In this document: piece by piece, positions 30,827 to 39,454 of the stretch | Position numbering within the stretch: position 1 is the stretch's first letter | Layout of the letters: every line of letters begins with the position of its first letter | From: Saxibacter everestensis | Lineage (GTDB): Bacteria > Actinomycetota > Actinomycetes > Actinomycetales > Brevibacteriaceae | Reading direction: 5' to 3' | Length of the DNA: 64,000 bases | NCBI RefSeq assembly: GCF_025787225.1 | Contig: NZ_CP090958.1 | Location: forward strand, 2,094,550-2,158,549 | Notes under the pieces: generated by a model | What the model was told of the DNA's origin: nothing | Database searches by the model: none | The model's input: only the letters and a program-made list of their open reading frames with translations | Position numbers and translations under genes: made by a program

Positions 30827-30860
30827 TCCGGCACTACCGTACTGTTTCCGGCACTGCTGT
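30821..30860. repeat. Two-copy 20-bp tandem repeat after the bL37 terminator
   Basis: 30821-30840 and 30841-30860 begin identically (ACTGTTTCCGGCACT) and differ at only a few later bases. The repeat lies in the gap between the convergent bL37 and rsrA genes. Confidence 0.85.
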
Positions 30861-30907
30861 TCCGACGCAGAAGCAGAAGCATCCAGCGATTCCGGGTGCT
30901 TGAATGC

Positions 30908-31210
30908 TTAGAGTCGACCGGTATCCGAGGTTTCGATCACAATGCGCTCCCGGATCCGTTCCCGAAGGCTGGCGGGGGCGCTTTCGCTGCACGAGCGCCT
31001 GACCAGATCCTTGAGCATCGACTCGATGCTCAGCTCCGACTCGCATGGCGAGCACTCCTGCAGGTGCGCCTTGATTTCGGCGATCTCCGCCTGGCCAAGC
31101 TCACCATCAAGGTAATCGTAGAGCCTGCGCAGATTCTGCCGCCGGCTCTCCTCGCAACATCCCTTGGACGCTGGTGGCGCCTCTTCCGATAAACGTTCTT
31201 CCGTGCTCAC
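30908..31210 (-). CDS. rsrA: Anti-sigma factor RsrA (mycothiol system, zinc-binding)
   Basis: ZAS-family redox-sensitive anti-sigma factor, 100 residues. It binds SigR in the reduced, zinc-loaded state and releases it when disulfides form under thiol stress. The zinc motif HLQECSPCE (H-x3-C-x2-C) lies near 48-56; an upstream Cys pair (KGCCEE) and a C-terminal Cys are present. The GTG start overlaps the sigR TGA stop (GTGA), so production is coupled to SigR, and AGGTGAGGAA supplies the ribosome site. The partner gene lies immediately upstream. Confidence 0.93.
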   Translation of the reverse strand: MSTEERLSEEAPPASKGCCEESRRQNLRRLYDYLDGELGQAEIAEIKAHLQECSPCESELSIESMLKDLVRRSCSESAPASLRERIRERIVIETSDTGRL

Positions 31211-31818
31211 TTTTCCTCACCTGCGTTTGTCATTCCACGCTCCCGCGCGTAGTCCACAAGCATTTCGCGCAGCTGCCGACGTCCGCGATGCAATCGGGAC
31301 ATGACGGTGCCGATGGGCGTGTCCATGATGTCGGAAATTTCCTTGTACGAAAAACCCTCGACGTCGGCGTAGTAGACAGCCATCCGGAAGTCTTCCGGCA
31401 GGGAGTTCAACGCCTCTTTCACGTCCGAATCGGGAAGGTGGTCCAGCGCCTCGACCTCGGCCGATCTTCCGCCTGCCGAAGTGTGGGAATCGGCTCGGGC
31501 AATCTGCCAGTCCTCGATGTCCTCGCTATGCGATTCCAGCGGTTGGCGCTGCTTCTTCCGGTACGTGTTGATGTACGTGTTCGTCAGGATTCGATACAGC
31601 CAGGCCTTGAGGTTGGTGCCTGGTCGATACTGGTGAAACGCCGCATATGCCTTTGCGAACGCCTCCTGAACCAAGTCCTCCGCGTCGGCAGGGTTGCGTG
31701 TCATCCGAAGCGCGGCGGCATACAGCGGATTGAGGTATTCGAGTGCATCCCGCTCAAAACGAGCCGAGCGCTCACTATCAGTTTCACCCTCGGTCGCCCG
31801 GGTTAAGTCGTCAGTCAT
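31207..31818 (-). CDS. sigR: ECF sigma factor SigR (SigH), thiol-stress regulator
   Basis: Group IV sigma factor activated by thiol oxidation. From ATG 31818 it has 203 residues: region 2 contains [23 protein letters not shown] and region 4 ends [21 protein letters not shown]. It is cotranscribed with rsrA. The same frame stays open upstream to an ATG at 31950, adding 44 residues (beginning MECTPDVQG). A consensus SigR-type promoter ends just before that ATG, pointing to a longer, autoregulated isoform like SigR' of Streptomyces. The short form would need another promoter farther up or internal initiation. Confidence 0.93.
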   Translation of the reverse strand: MTDDLTRATEGETDSERSARFERDALEYLNPLYAAALRMTRNPADAEDLVQEAFAKAYAAFHQYRPGTNLKAWLYRILTNTYINTYRKKQRQPLESHSEDIEDWQIARADSHTSAGGRSAEVEALDHLPDSDVKEALNSLPEDFRMAVYYADVEGFSYKEISDIMDTPIGTVMSRLHRGRRQLREMLVDYARERGMTNAGEEK

Positions 31819-31950
31819 CACGGGCAATGCTACCCGTCCCTCGGAGCCTTTATACCTCTTTGCGCGCGCAGTCGGTTCAGCTGCTGTTACGGTCAAGCGA
31901 TTGACCCCTCTTTCGCACGTTTCGCCTTGCACGTCGGGCGTGCATTCCAT

Positions 31951-31983
31951 TGGATTCAACTAACCCGGAGCGCGCGGTATTCC
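31951..31983 (-). promoter_or_regulatory. SigR-type autoregulatory promoter for the long SigR isoform
   Basis: On the minus strand GGAAT (31983-31979), 18 bases, then GTTG (31960-31957) match the SigR consensus GGAAT-N18-GTT. The predicted transcript start falls at or next to the A of ATG 31950, so the mRNA would be leaderless and encode the 44-residue-extended SigR. Confidence 0.72.
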
Positions 31984-32051
31984 ATTGCCCTGCCCGCTGT
32001 GGTCTCCGACGGCGACCGTTATGCTCGGATAAGACCAACTTTGGAGGCAAA

Positions 32052-32627
32052 ATGAGTACTGTCCGTCGACTAGCCCGCCCCCTGCTGTCCATCGCTTTCA
32101 TCAGCAATGGCGTCCACCGGGTTCGTAAGCCAGAGCAGAGCGCGGCGTCGTTGGCTCCTCTTGTGGGCAAAGTCAATGACAACGTCGATTTTGCACTCGA
32201 CGCGACTACTGTCGCGCGTGCCACCGGCGCAGCCCAGATTGGTGCAGGATTGCTTCTGGCCACCGGAAGATTGCCTCGGTTCTCGTCATCGGCATTGGTG
32301 GCGACGCTCGTGATCGATACCGCCGGCGAAAAGTTCTGGAAGGTCAAGGATCCGACCGAACGCAAGGCCGGGCAGCAGCGCTTCCTCACCGGGTTGTCTC
32401 TGCTTGGCGGCGCACTATTGGCTTCCGTCGACACGGACGGCAAGCCCGGCGTGGCCTGGCGCGCTCAGCATGCCGCAGATTCGACCAAGAAGTACGTTGG
32501 CCGCGGCGCCAGCCGCACCGCCAAGGCGGCTGGGCGGACCTCAAAGGCCGCGCGGCGTGAAGCCAAGCGGGCCAAACGTGGCGCTGACCGCTTCGCGAAA
32601 CAGGCTGTGGATGCCGTCACCAGCTAG
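32052..32627 (+). CDS. DoxX family membrane protein
   Basis: A 191-residue protein. Hydrophobic segments at about 5-20, 60-80, 90-105 and 120-140 match DoxX, including RPLLSIAFISNGVHRVRKP and GAAQIGAGLLLATGRLPRFS. The C-terminal about 40 residues are Lys/Arg/Ala-rich and cytoplasmic. DoxX proteins take part in oxidative/thiol stress complexes in mycobacteria, which suits its divergent position from sigR. The ATG at 32052 has GGAGG at five-base spacing. Its 3' end overlaps aroA by 17 bases. Confidence 0.85.
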   Translation: MSTVRRLARPLLSIAFISNGVHRVRKPEQSAASLAPLVGKVNDNVDFALDATTVARATGAAQIGAGLLLATGRLPRFSSSALVATLVIDTAGEKFWKVKDPTERKAGQQRFLTGLSLLGGALLASVDTDGKPGVAWRAQHAADSTKKYVGRGASRTAKAAGRTSKAARREAKRAKRGADRFAKQAVDAVTS

Positions 32628-33963
32628 CTCATTGCCCGTCCAATCGAGACCGGCCGTCTGGCCCGCTCCGCGACGCGAATCGGCGCTCGATGCCCGGGTG
32701 AGCATTCCGGGTTCGAAATCTCTGACGAACCGGTTCCTCGTCCTCGCGGCACTTGCAGACGAGCCGTCCCGGCTCAGGTCGCCGCTGCATTCGCGTGACA
32801 CCGAGTTGATGGCCGCTGCGTTAAGCGCGCTGGGAGCCACCGTTACCAAAACAACCGCCAGCGGCGATTTCGGCTCGGACTGGCTGGTCCAGCCGCTCCC
32901 CCGCGTCGGCGCCCCGGGACCGCTTCAGGTGGACTGCGGGCTGGCCGGCACAGTTATGCGGTTCATTCCACCGGTTGCTGCGCTCTGCTCGCAGTCGGTC
33001 GTGCTCGATGGCGACGCCGGCGCCCGCATCCGGCCAATGAGAACCACAATCGATGCCCTGCGCGCTCTCGGGGTGCAGATCGACGACGGCGGCCGGGGCC
33101 TGCTCCCTTTCACGGTTAACGCAACCGGTCAGGTTCGCGGTGGCAACCTGACCATCGACGCCTCGGCCTCGAGTCAGTTCGTTTCGGGCTTGCTGCTTGC
33201 CGGTGGCCGGTTCGACCTCGGGCTCGACCTGCGTCACGCCGGCCCGGTCCTTCCCGGCCGGGCGCATATCCGAATGACGATCGAGGTACTGCGGGACGCG
33301 GGGCTTCTTGTCGATGATTCCGAGCCGGACCGATGGCAAATCGAACCCGGAGTTCCGCGCGGGCTCGACGTCACGGTCGAACCGGATCTCTCAAACGCCG
33401 CGCCATTCGCAGCGGCCGCGCTGGTCAGCGGTGGTTCGGTGCAGATCAGGGACTGGCCGACCTGGACAACCCAGGCGGGTGACTCGATGCGCTGGCTGAT
33501 CGACGCCTTCGGTGGTTCATCGTCACTCGACCGGAGTGGCTTGACGGTCCACGGCACGGGCGAACTGTCCGGGGTGGACGTGGACCTCGGCGAGGTCGGC
33601 GAGCTGACCCCGGTCGTCGCTGCCGTTGCCGCACTTGCCGACGGGCCGTCAAGGATTCGGGGCGTGGCGCACCTGCGCGGCCATGAGACCGACCGACTGA
33701 AGGCGCTGACGACCGAGATCAACCGGCTTGGCGGCTCAGCGGAGGAAACCGCGGACGGTCTGCTGATCCGGCCTGCCAAGCTGCATGGCGGGGTGGTCGA
33801 GACGTACCACGATCACCGGATGGCGATGGCTGCCGCGGTGATCGGATTGCGCGTACCGGGTGTCGGCATCGAGAATGTCGACACAACGGCAAAGACGCTG
33901 CCCGAGTTCACCCAGTTGTGGACTTCCCTCGTCGACTCCGCCGGCAGGAACCGTGAGTCCTAA
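32611..33963 (+). CDS. aroA: 3-Phosphoshikimate 1-carboxyvinyltransferase (EPSP synthase)
   Basis: Shikimate-pathway enzyme joining PEP to shikimate-3-phosphate, 450 residues from the ATG at 32611. Signatures are IPGSKSLTNRFLVLAAL (about 32-48), DCGLAGTVMRFIPP (PEP loop), ASASSQFVSGLLL and the C-terminal YHDHRMAMAAAVIGLR. The first 25 residues are a Pro/Ser tail, so a later start is possible. It overlaps doxX by 17 bases and rsgA by 11 bases, implying one transcript. Confidence 0.94.
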   Translation: MPSPASSLPVQSRPAVWPAPRRESALDARVSIPGSKSLTNRFLVLAALADEPSRLRSPLHSRDTELMAAALSALGATVTKTTASGDFGSDWLVQPLPRVGAPGPLQVDCGLAGTVMRFIPPVAALCSQSVVLDGDAGARIRPMRTTIDALRALGVQIDDGGRGLLPFTVNATGQVRGGNLTIDASASSQFVSGLLLAGGRFDLGLDLRHAGPVLPGRAHIRMTIEVLRDAGLLVDDSEPDRWQIEPGVPRGLDVTVEPDLSNAAPFAAAALVSGGSVQIRDWPTWTTQAGDSMRWLIDAFGGSSSLDRSGLTVHGTGELSGVDVDLGEVGELTPVVAAVAALADGPSRIRGVAHLRGHETDRLKALTTEINRLGGSAEETADGLLIRPAKLHGGVVETYHDHRMAMAAAVIGLRVPGVGIENVDTTAKTLPEFTQLWTSLVDSAGRNRES

Positions 33964-35005
33964 ACGCACTTACTCGGAGAGCGACGTCCGGATTCGGCCG
34001 AATTCGAAGGGTTCACGACCCCGGACGAAAGATCGCCCCCGGTACGACGAAGCAATTCAGGCCCGGGTGATCACTGTGGACCGCGGACGCTACACAACGC
34101 TTGTCGACCAGGGCACCGAAACGGAGCGCGCCGTAATCGCGGTGCGCGCCCGGGAACTGCGCCGCACCCCGGTCGTCGTGGGTGACCGAGTCGATCTGGT
34201 CGGCGATGTCAGTGGTGCGACCGATGCTCTCGCCAGGCTTGTCCGGATCCGGGAGCGTGCCACCCTGTTGCGGCGCAGCGCAGATGATGGGGACTCCACC
34301 GAGCGCGTCCTCGTCGCCAACGCGGACCAGCTGGTTATCGTCACCGCGGCCGCGGATCCGGAACCTCGGCCCAGGTTCATTGACCGGTCGCTTGCCGCCG
34401 CCTTCAATGCCGGCATGGATGCCCTGATCGTGGTCACCAAAACCGACCTGGCCGGCGCCGATGCACTGGCTCGGCTCTATGACGCCATCGACGTCGCCGT
34501 GCTGGCGACCTCCCTCCCGCCGGAGGACGCCGAGGGCGATGTGGCAGCAGTGGGCGTTGAGGAGGTACGCCGTCGGCTTCAGGGCAAGACCAGCGTTCTG
34601 ATTGGCCACTCCGGCGTCGGGAAGTCCACGCTGATCAACGCACTCGTCCCCGAGGCGAGGCGGGCAACCGGAGTGGTGAACGCCGTCACCGGGCGTGGAC
34701 GGCACACATCCTCATCCGCGATCGGGCTCCGCCTGCCGGACGATGAGCACGGCTGGGTAGTCGATACGCCCGGCGTGCGCAGTTTCGGACTGGCCCACGT
34801 GACGCCGGAGACCCTGCTGGCTGCGTTCACCGATCTGGTTCCCGCCAGCGCCGACTGCCCGCGGGGCTGCCTGCACCACGAAAATTCCCCCCGATGCCAA
34901 CTGGACAGCTGGGTGCAGGCCGGCAATGCCGGCGCACGGGGTCAGGAACGGCTGGACTCGTTTAGGCGACTTCTCTCCGGAGTGGAACAGCAACCTGGCG
35001 CCTGA
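33953..35005 (+). CDS. rsgA: Small ribosomal subunit GTPase RsgA
   Basis: Circularly permuted GTPase that matures the 30S subunit, 350 residues from the GTG at 33953 (AGGAA upstream; overlaps aroA). Order of parts: OB fold (about 30-110), G4 TKTDLAG, G1 GHSGVGKSTL, G3 DTPGVRSFG, then a zinc knuckle with CPRGCLHHENSPRC. A basic N-terminal tail (1-30) probably contacts rRNA. aroA-rsgA-hisN is a common actinobacterial run. Confidence 0.94.
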   Translation: MSPKRTYSESDVRIRPNSKGSRPRTKDRPRYDEAIQARVITVDRGRYTTLVDQGTETERAVIAVRARELRRTPVVVGDRVDLVGDVSGATDALARLVRIRERATLLRRSADDGDSTERVLVANADQLVIVTAAADPEPRPRFIDRSLAAAFNAGMDALIVVTKTDLAGADALARLYDAIDVAVLATSLPPEDAEGDVAAVGVEEVRRRLQGKTSVLIGHSGVGKSTLINALVPEARRATGVVNAVTGRGRHTSSSAIGLRLPDDEHGWVVDTPGVRSFGLAHVTPETLLAAFTDLVPASADCPRGCLHHENSPRCQLDSWVQAGNAGARGQERLDSFRRLLSGVEQQPGA

Positions 35006-35146
35006 TCGGCGTTCGTCCACGCAACTCAGCAGATTCAGCCACCCGACGCCGTCCACCCGATGCCACCCCGGGCACGTCACCCGTCGCCGTTCAACACGTG
35101 AAACCTCCCCCAAACGCCATCCGCTGGCCGGTAGAGTGTTGAATTT

Positions 35147-35956
35147 ATGACCCCCTCACAGCTCGGCGACGGCAATTCAACCGACCACAGCGAAGACCTC
35201 CGTCTCGCCCATGTCCTGGCCGACGCTGTGGATTCAGTTACGCTGTCCCGGTTCAAAGCCCTCGATCTGAAGGTCGAAACGAAGCCCGACCTCTCCCCGG
35301 TTACGGACGCCGATCTCAGTGCAGAGGAAACGCTGCGCGGCCAACTGGCCCGGACCAGGCCGCGCGATGCCATCATCGGCGAGGAGTTCGGCACCGTCGG
35401 CAGCTCGAATCGGAAATGGATCCTCGACCCGATCGACGGAACCAAGAACTTCGTCCGAGGCGTTCCGGTGTGGGCAACACTGATTTCGCTGGTCGTCGAT
35501 GACGAACCCGTTGTCGGTCTCGTGTCAGCGCCGGCGCTTGGCCGCCGGTGGTGGGCCTCGAAGGGCACCGGCGCCTGGTCCGGCAGCAGCCTGGCGAGAG
35601 CCAGCAGAATCAACGTCTCGAAGGTCGGCTCCCTGACCGATGCCTCGCTATCGTATTCATCGCTGGCCGGCTGGAAGGATCGCGGTAATCTTGACGGCAT
35701 GCTGGGCCTGATGTCGTCCGTCTGGCGAACCCGTGCCTACGGCGACTTCTGGTCGTACATGCTGCTTGCCGAGGGCGCCGTCGACATTGCCGCCGAGCCG
35801 GAGTTGAACGTCTACGATATGGCTGCGCTGGTTCCGATAGTGACCGAAGCCGGCGGGAGGTTCACCTCGCTGGACGGCGTGGACGGTCCATTTGGTGGAA
35901 ACGCGGTAGCCAGTAACGGACTATTGCACGAGGAAGTTCTGAGGTATTTACGGTGA
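35147..35956 (+). CDS. hisN: Histidinol-phosphatase (inositol monophosphatase family)
   Basis: Actinobacterial HisN dephosphorylates histidinol phosphate in histidine synthesis. The 269-residue protein has the metal-binding motifs GEEFG (about 78-82) and WILDPIDGTKNF (about 89-100), plus YDMAALVPIVTEAGG near 225, where the usual WD is YD. A TAGAGT -10 element (35132-35137) lies nine bases before the ATG with no ribosome site, so a leaderless start is likely. Its stop overlaps the next gene by four bases. Substrate assignment follows the aroA-rsgA-hisN context; an IMPase role is the alternative. Confidence 0.88.
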   Translation: MTPSQLGDGNSTDHSEDLRLAHVLADAVDSVTLSRFKALDLKVETKPDLSPVTDADLSAEETLRGQLARTRPRDAIIGEEFGTVGSSNRKWILDPIDGTKNFVRGVPVWATLISLVVDDEPVVGLVSAPALGRRWWASKGTGAWSGSSLARASRINVSKVGSLTDASLSYSSLAGWKDRGNLDGMLGLMSSVWRTRAYGDFWSYMLLAEGAVDIAAEPELNVYDMAALVPIVTEAGGRFTSLDGVDGPFGGNAVASNGLLHEEVLRYLR

Positions 35957-37194
35957 GTCTGCACGAAACATCGATGGCACTGACGCCGGGGCGCTGGAAG
36001 CGAGTCGCTGCGGCGGCGGGGTTGGTGAACGACCGGGGCGTTCTCGCGCCGACCATCTTCGCCGAGATGTCGGCACTCGCCGGCCGCACCAACTCGATCA
36101 ACCTGGGCCAGGGCGCACCCGACACCGATCCGCCTGCCGAGATTCTCCAGGCCGCGCATGCCGCCATCGATGCGGGAATCAACCAGTATCCACCAGGGCA
36201 GGGCAACCCGGAGCTGTTGCGCGCGGTCTCGGCGCATCAGAAACGGTTCTATGACCTCGACGTCGACCCGGAAGCGGAGGTTCTGGTGACGACAGGCGCG
36301 ACCGAGGGTATTGCCGCCTCGATTCTGGCCCTGGCTTCCCCCGGTGATGAAGTCGTGATTTTCGAACCGTTCTACGACGAGTATCCTGCCTGTATCGAGA
36401 TGGCCGGCGCCGTACGGCGCACAGTGCCACTCTCCACACCTGACTTCAGCTTCGACCCCGAAGTGCTTGCTGCCGCGTTCAGCGAGAAGACCGTCGCGGT
36501 CATCATCAACAATCCGCACAATCCGACCGGCAAGGTCTTCACCCCAGCCGAATTGCAACTCATTGTCGATGCGGCGAACCGGGCCGGCGCCTGGATCATC
36601 TCGGACGAAGTCTACGAACACCTGCTCTTCGACGGCCGCATCCATACCCCGGTCGCCACTCTTCCGGGCGCCAGGAACCGGACTATCACCATCTCCTCGG
36701 CGGGCAAGACCTTCAGCGTGACCGGCTGGAAAATTGGCTGGCTGCACGCTCCGGCGGAGGCACGGGCCGCCATCCAGGCAATCAAGCAGTTCCTGACTTA
36801 CGTCTCCGGCGCTCCTTTCCAGCCGGCGGTCGCCCGTGCGCTGGACTTCCCGCAGCGGATTTTCGATGCCGAACGCGACAGCCTGAGCGCACGCCGGGAC
36901 CTGCTGACCCGGGTGCTTCGCGATGACATCGGCCTGGAAGTCTACGAGCCGCAGGCCGGTTACTTCGTCAACGCCGATGTCGGCGCTGTCACCAGTGATG
37001 ACGCGCTGACGTTCTGCCGGGCGCTCCCCGAGTTGTGCGGCGTCGTCGCGGTGCCCGTCATCGCGCTGTGCACGCCGGGATCAGCCCAGTATGAATCGAT
37101 GCGGACCCTGGTTCGATTCGCCTTCTGCAAGCAGGTGCCGGTGCTGGAGCAGGCAGCGGCCCGGTTGCAGAAGCTGCGAGTGCTGGCTCACTAG
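35953..37194 (+). CDS. PLP-dependent aminotransferase, class I/II
   Basis: Fold-type I aminotransferase of 413 residues. Conserved parts are NLGQGAPDTDPP, NNPHNPTGKVF, ISDEVYEHLLF and the PLP lysine in SSAGKTFSVTGWKIGW, with the C-terminal VRFAFCK. The closest family types by motif are DapC-like N-succinyldiaminopimelate aminotransferases and kynurenine/methionine aminotransferases; I cannot choose between them. The GTG start overlaps hisN by four bases, so it is operon-coupled. A 15-bp direct repeat follows the stop. Confidence 0.87.
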   Translation: MSLHETSMALTPGRWKRVAAAAGLVNDRGVLAPTIFAEMSALAGRTNSINLGQGAPDTDPPAEILQAAHAAIDAGINQYPPGQGNPELLRAVSAHQKRFYDLDVDPEAEVLVTTGATEGIAASILALASPGDEVVIFEPFYDEYPACIEMAGAVRRTVPLSTPDFSFDPEVLAAAFSEKTVAVIINNPHNPTGKVFTPAELQLIVDAANRAGAWIISDEVYEHLLFDGRIHTPVATLPGARNRTITISSAGKTFSVTGWKIGWLHAPAEARAAIQAIKQFLTYVSGAPFQPAVARALDFPQRIFDAERDSLSARRDLLTRVLRDDIGLEVYEPQAGYFVNADVGAVTSDDALTFCRALPELCGVVAVPVIALCTPGSAQYESMRTLVRFAFCKQVPVLEQAAARLQKLRVLAH

Positions 37195-37252
37195 TAGTCA
37201 GCAGCGCCGGCAGTAGTCAGCAGCGCGCGTTTTTGTGACGCTTTTTGTCACG
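37193..37252 (+). repeat. Direct repeat and possible weak terminator after the aminotransferase gene
   Basis: AGTAGTCAGCAGCGC occurs at 37193-37207 and 37212-37226, straddling the stop codon. It is followed by TTTTT and a small GTGAC/GTCAC hairpin, which may act as a weak terminator. Confidence 0.55.
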
Positions 37253-37294
37253 GCCATGGCACCGCGCACCTTGTCGACTCTAGATTGAATCCAC

Positions 37295-37402
37295 GGTTAA
37301 GAGTGCCAGCACGATAAGCCCCGGCTTGCTGGCCAGCAACCCCTGTGAGCTCGCGGGGTGCTCCGGGTGACAACCAGGGTGTGCCAGACAGGCACGTCAA
37401 GT
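37295..37402 (+). promoter_or_regulatory. SAM-IV riboswitch
   Basis: The stretch GAGTGCCAGC, then AAGCCCCGGCTTGCTGGCC, then AGCAACCC and GGGGTGCTCCGGGTGA, enclosed by GGTT/AACC, matches the SAM-IV aptamer order. A hairpin GTGCC-AGACA-GGCAC follows. It lies 43 bases upstream of the class V aminotransferase ATG, so SAM should repress that gene. SAM-IV is found mainly in Actinobacteria, before sulfur and methionine genes. Confidence 0.88.
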
Positions 37403-37444
37403 AGCGGACATTGTGTCCCGCGAGAGTGCAAAGGCTTGGTTGCC

Positions 37445-38848
37445 ATGACAATCCTCGATTCCCGCTCCGCCGTCACCGCATCCGGTGCCTCCGCCGATTC
37501 CGATCCGGCCGGCATAGTGCTCGGCGGAGACCTGACGATTCCCCTGCTGGGCGGTGACGTCGTCAGCTATGCGAATCTGGACTATGCGGCCTCCGCACCG
37601 GCTCTCACCGAGGTCGCCAACTTCCTCAATGATATTTCGCCGTACTATGCCAGCGTTCATCGCGGCGCCGGCTATCTGTCCCAGGTCAGTACCTCGGTAT
37701 ATGAATCCGCGCGGCTCGCCGTCAGTGCATTCGTCAACGCCCGCGACGGCGACTCGGTGATTTTCACCGCGAACACCACTGATTCGCTGAACCTCCTTGC
37801 CGGTGTGGTCGCGTCCGGCGTGGCAGACACCGGAGGCGGCCTGCGGCGTGACGTGGTCTATCTGGACATCGAACACCACGCCAACCTGCTGCCCTGGCAA
37901 GCAATCGATCATCGGGTCGTAAGCGTACGAAACACGCTGCGGGAGACGATTGACGAGCTCGACGTGGAGCTGGCCGGCGCTCCTGCGGCTCTGCTGGCGG
38001 TTACGGGGGCCTCAAACGTCACGGGCGAAGTCCTGCCGCTTCGGGAGCTCGCGGAGCTCGCACATCGGCACGGAGCGCGCATAGCCGTGGACGCCGCCCA
38101 GCTGGCCCCTCATCGGCGAATCGATGTGGCCGGAGACAACATCGACTACCTGGTCTTCTCCGGCCATAAGCTCTATGCGCCGTTCGGATCCGGTGTTGTC
38201 GTCGGGCGCGCCGACTGGCTGGATGCGGGGAAACCGCACCGCGCCGGCGGTGGCGCCGTCCGCGAGGTCCAGGCCAACTCGGTCAGCTGGACGACGGGGC
38301 CGGCCCGCCACGAGGCCGGCTCACCCAACGTGCTTGGCGCGGCCGCGATCGCCAAAGCCTGCAAGGTGCTGCAGAACCTCGATCAGGACGACTGGCATGA
38401 GCATGAAGAACATTTGCGCCGCCGGCTGGTTGATGGCGTTGCCGACATCGACGGCGTAGAGACGCACCGGATCTGGGCCGAAGAATCGCTGGATGCGGTC
38501 GGAATCGTCACGTTCAGCGTTCGCGGCTACGACCCGGGTCTGGTAGCGGCCTATCTGTCCGCCGAGCACGGCGTCGGAGTCCGCGATGGACGATTCTGCG
38601 CTCATCCGTTGACCAAGGCCCTGGGGCTGGACAGGGGCGGCTGCCGGGCGAGCTTCGGCCTTGGCTCGACCGAGGACGACGTCGACCGCCTGCTGGAAGG
38701 TCTCAGGGCGCTGCTCGACGGCGGGCCGCAGGCGAGCTATGTCGTAGATGCCGGACGCTGGGTACCGGAGCACGAGACCAGGCACTTCCCCGCCTGGGCG
38801 CCACCGATCTCCGGAACTGCCGGAGCCTCGCCCTGCGAGGCGGATTAG
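37445..38848 (+). CDS. Cysteine desulfurase-like class V aminotransferase
   Basis: PLP enzyme of 467 residues from the ATG at 37445. NLDYAASAP opens the fold; YYASVHRGAGYLSQ, EHHANLLPWQ, VDAAQLAPH and the PLP lysine in VFSGHKLYAPFGSG follow. It resembles SufS/NifS, but lacks the common active-site Cys loop in clear form, so a selenocysteine-lyase or other sulfur-amino-acid role is possible. Control by the SAM-IV aptamer ties it to sulfur/methionine metabolism. It lies alone, at the left edge of the accessory island. Confidence 0.87.
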   Translation: MTILDSRSAVTASGASADSDPAGIVLGGDLTIPLLGGDVVSYANLDYAASAPALTEVANFLNDISPYYASVHRGAGYLSQVSTSVYESARLAVSAFVNARDGDSVIFTANTTDSLNLLAGVVASGVADTGGGLRRDVVYLDIEHHANLLPWQAIDHRVVSVRNTLRETIDELDVELAGAPAALLAVTGASNVTGEVLPLRELAELAHRHGARIAVDAAQLAPHRRIDVAGDNIDYLVFSGHKLYAPFGSGVVVGRADWLDAGKPHRAGGGAVREVQANSVSWTTGPARHEAGSPNVLGAAAIAKACKVLQNLDQDDWHEHEEHLRRRLVDGVADIDGVETHRIWAEESLDAVGIVTFSVRGYDPGLVAAYLSAEHGVGVRDGRFCAHPLTKALGLDRGGCRASFGLGSTEDDVDRLLEGLRALLDGGPQASYVVDAGRWVPEHETRHFPAWAPPISGTAGASPCEAD

Positions 38849-39102
38849 CCCGGCGTAGCCGCCGCCTCGCTGCTGGCGACAGACCGAGAACGCTGTGCAG
38901 AACAGCGTGTGAATTCAGGCCTTGATCCTGCACGCACTCGGCGTTCCTGATCGAGGGCGTCCCGAAGTTCGCGTTTTGAAGGGTAATGCCGCTTGCCTAG
39001 GGACATCGTGACGCCAAAGACTCTCGCTTTTTCCGGATCATGCCCCCTGACCTGGCCAGAGGGTTCGACCAACATCGAGATCCCTGGGCCTCGGCGCGAC
39101 AT
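38845..39102 (-). CDS. Unrecognised small ORF at the island edge
   Basis: An 85-codon frame on the minus strand. It includes GPGISMLVEPSGQVRGHDP and YPSKRELRDALDQ, reads like protein, and has less GC-biased third positions than the backbone. There is no convincing ribosome site and its stop overlaps the end of the class V gene. It may be a remnant of a mobile-element gene. The rest of 39103-39454 shows nothing I can name. Confidence 0.25.
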   Translation of the reverse strand: MSRRGPGISMLVEPSGQVRGHDPEKARVFGVTMSLGKRHYPSKRELRDALDQERRVRAGSRPEFTRCSAQRSRSVASSEAAATPG

Positions 39103-39454
39103 ATAGGCCGCCATGCACGAGATCCATGGCATCGGGACGCCATGGCGTTGAGGGTCAGGTAGGCGCGCAGGTTGGCGTGGATGATCCGGATGGGGCGCGA
39201 ACTACTGACATGCTTCAAAGTTGAGGCCGAAACGCCGACTGTGGGCCCCGACGCCGACGCGTACGTTGACGGCGTCGAGACCGCACACGCCGTGGCGGGC
39301 ACGGGCGATCGGCCGCGGCCATCCCGTCCCACAAGCGGCTCCTCTGGCGGGACCGTGCGATCACGGTTCAAGGCACCTCTTCTTCGCGACGCCGCAGACT
39401 AAAGCGAATACCGAGGACTATGTCCAGGTGGCGATACCCGACGTATCCGATTGT

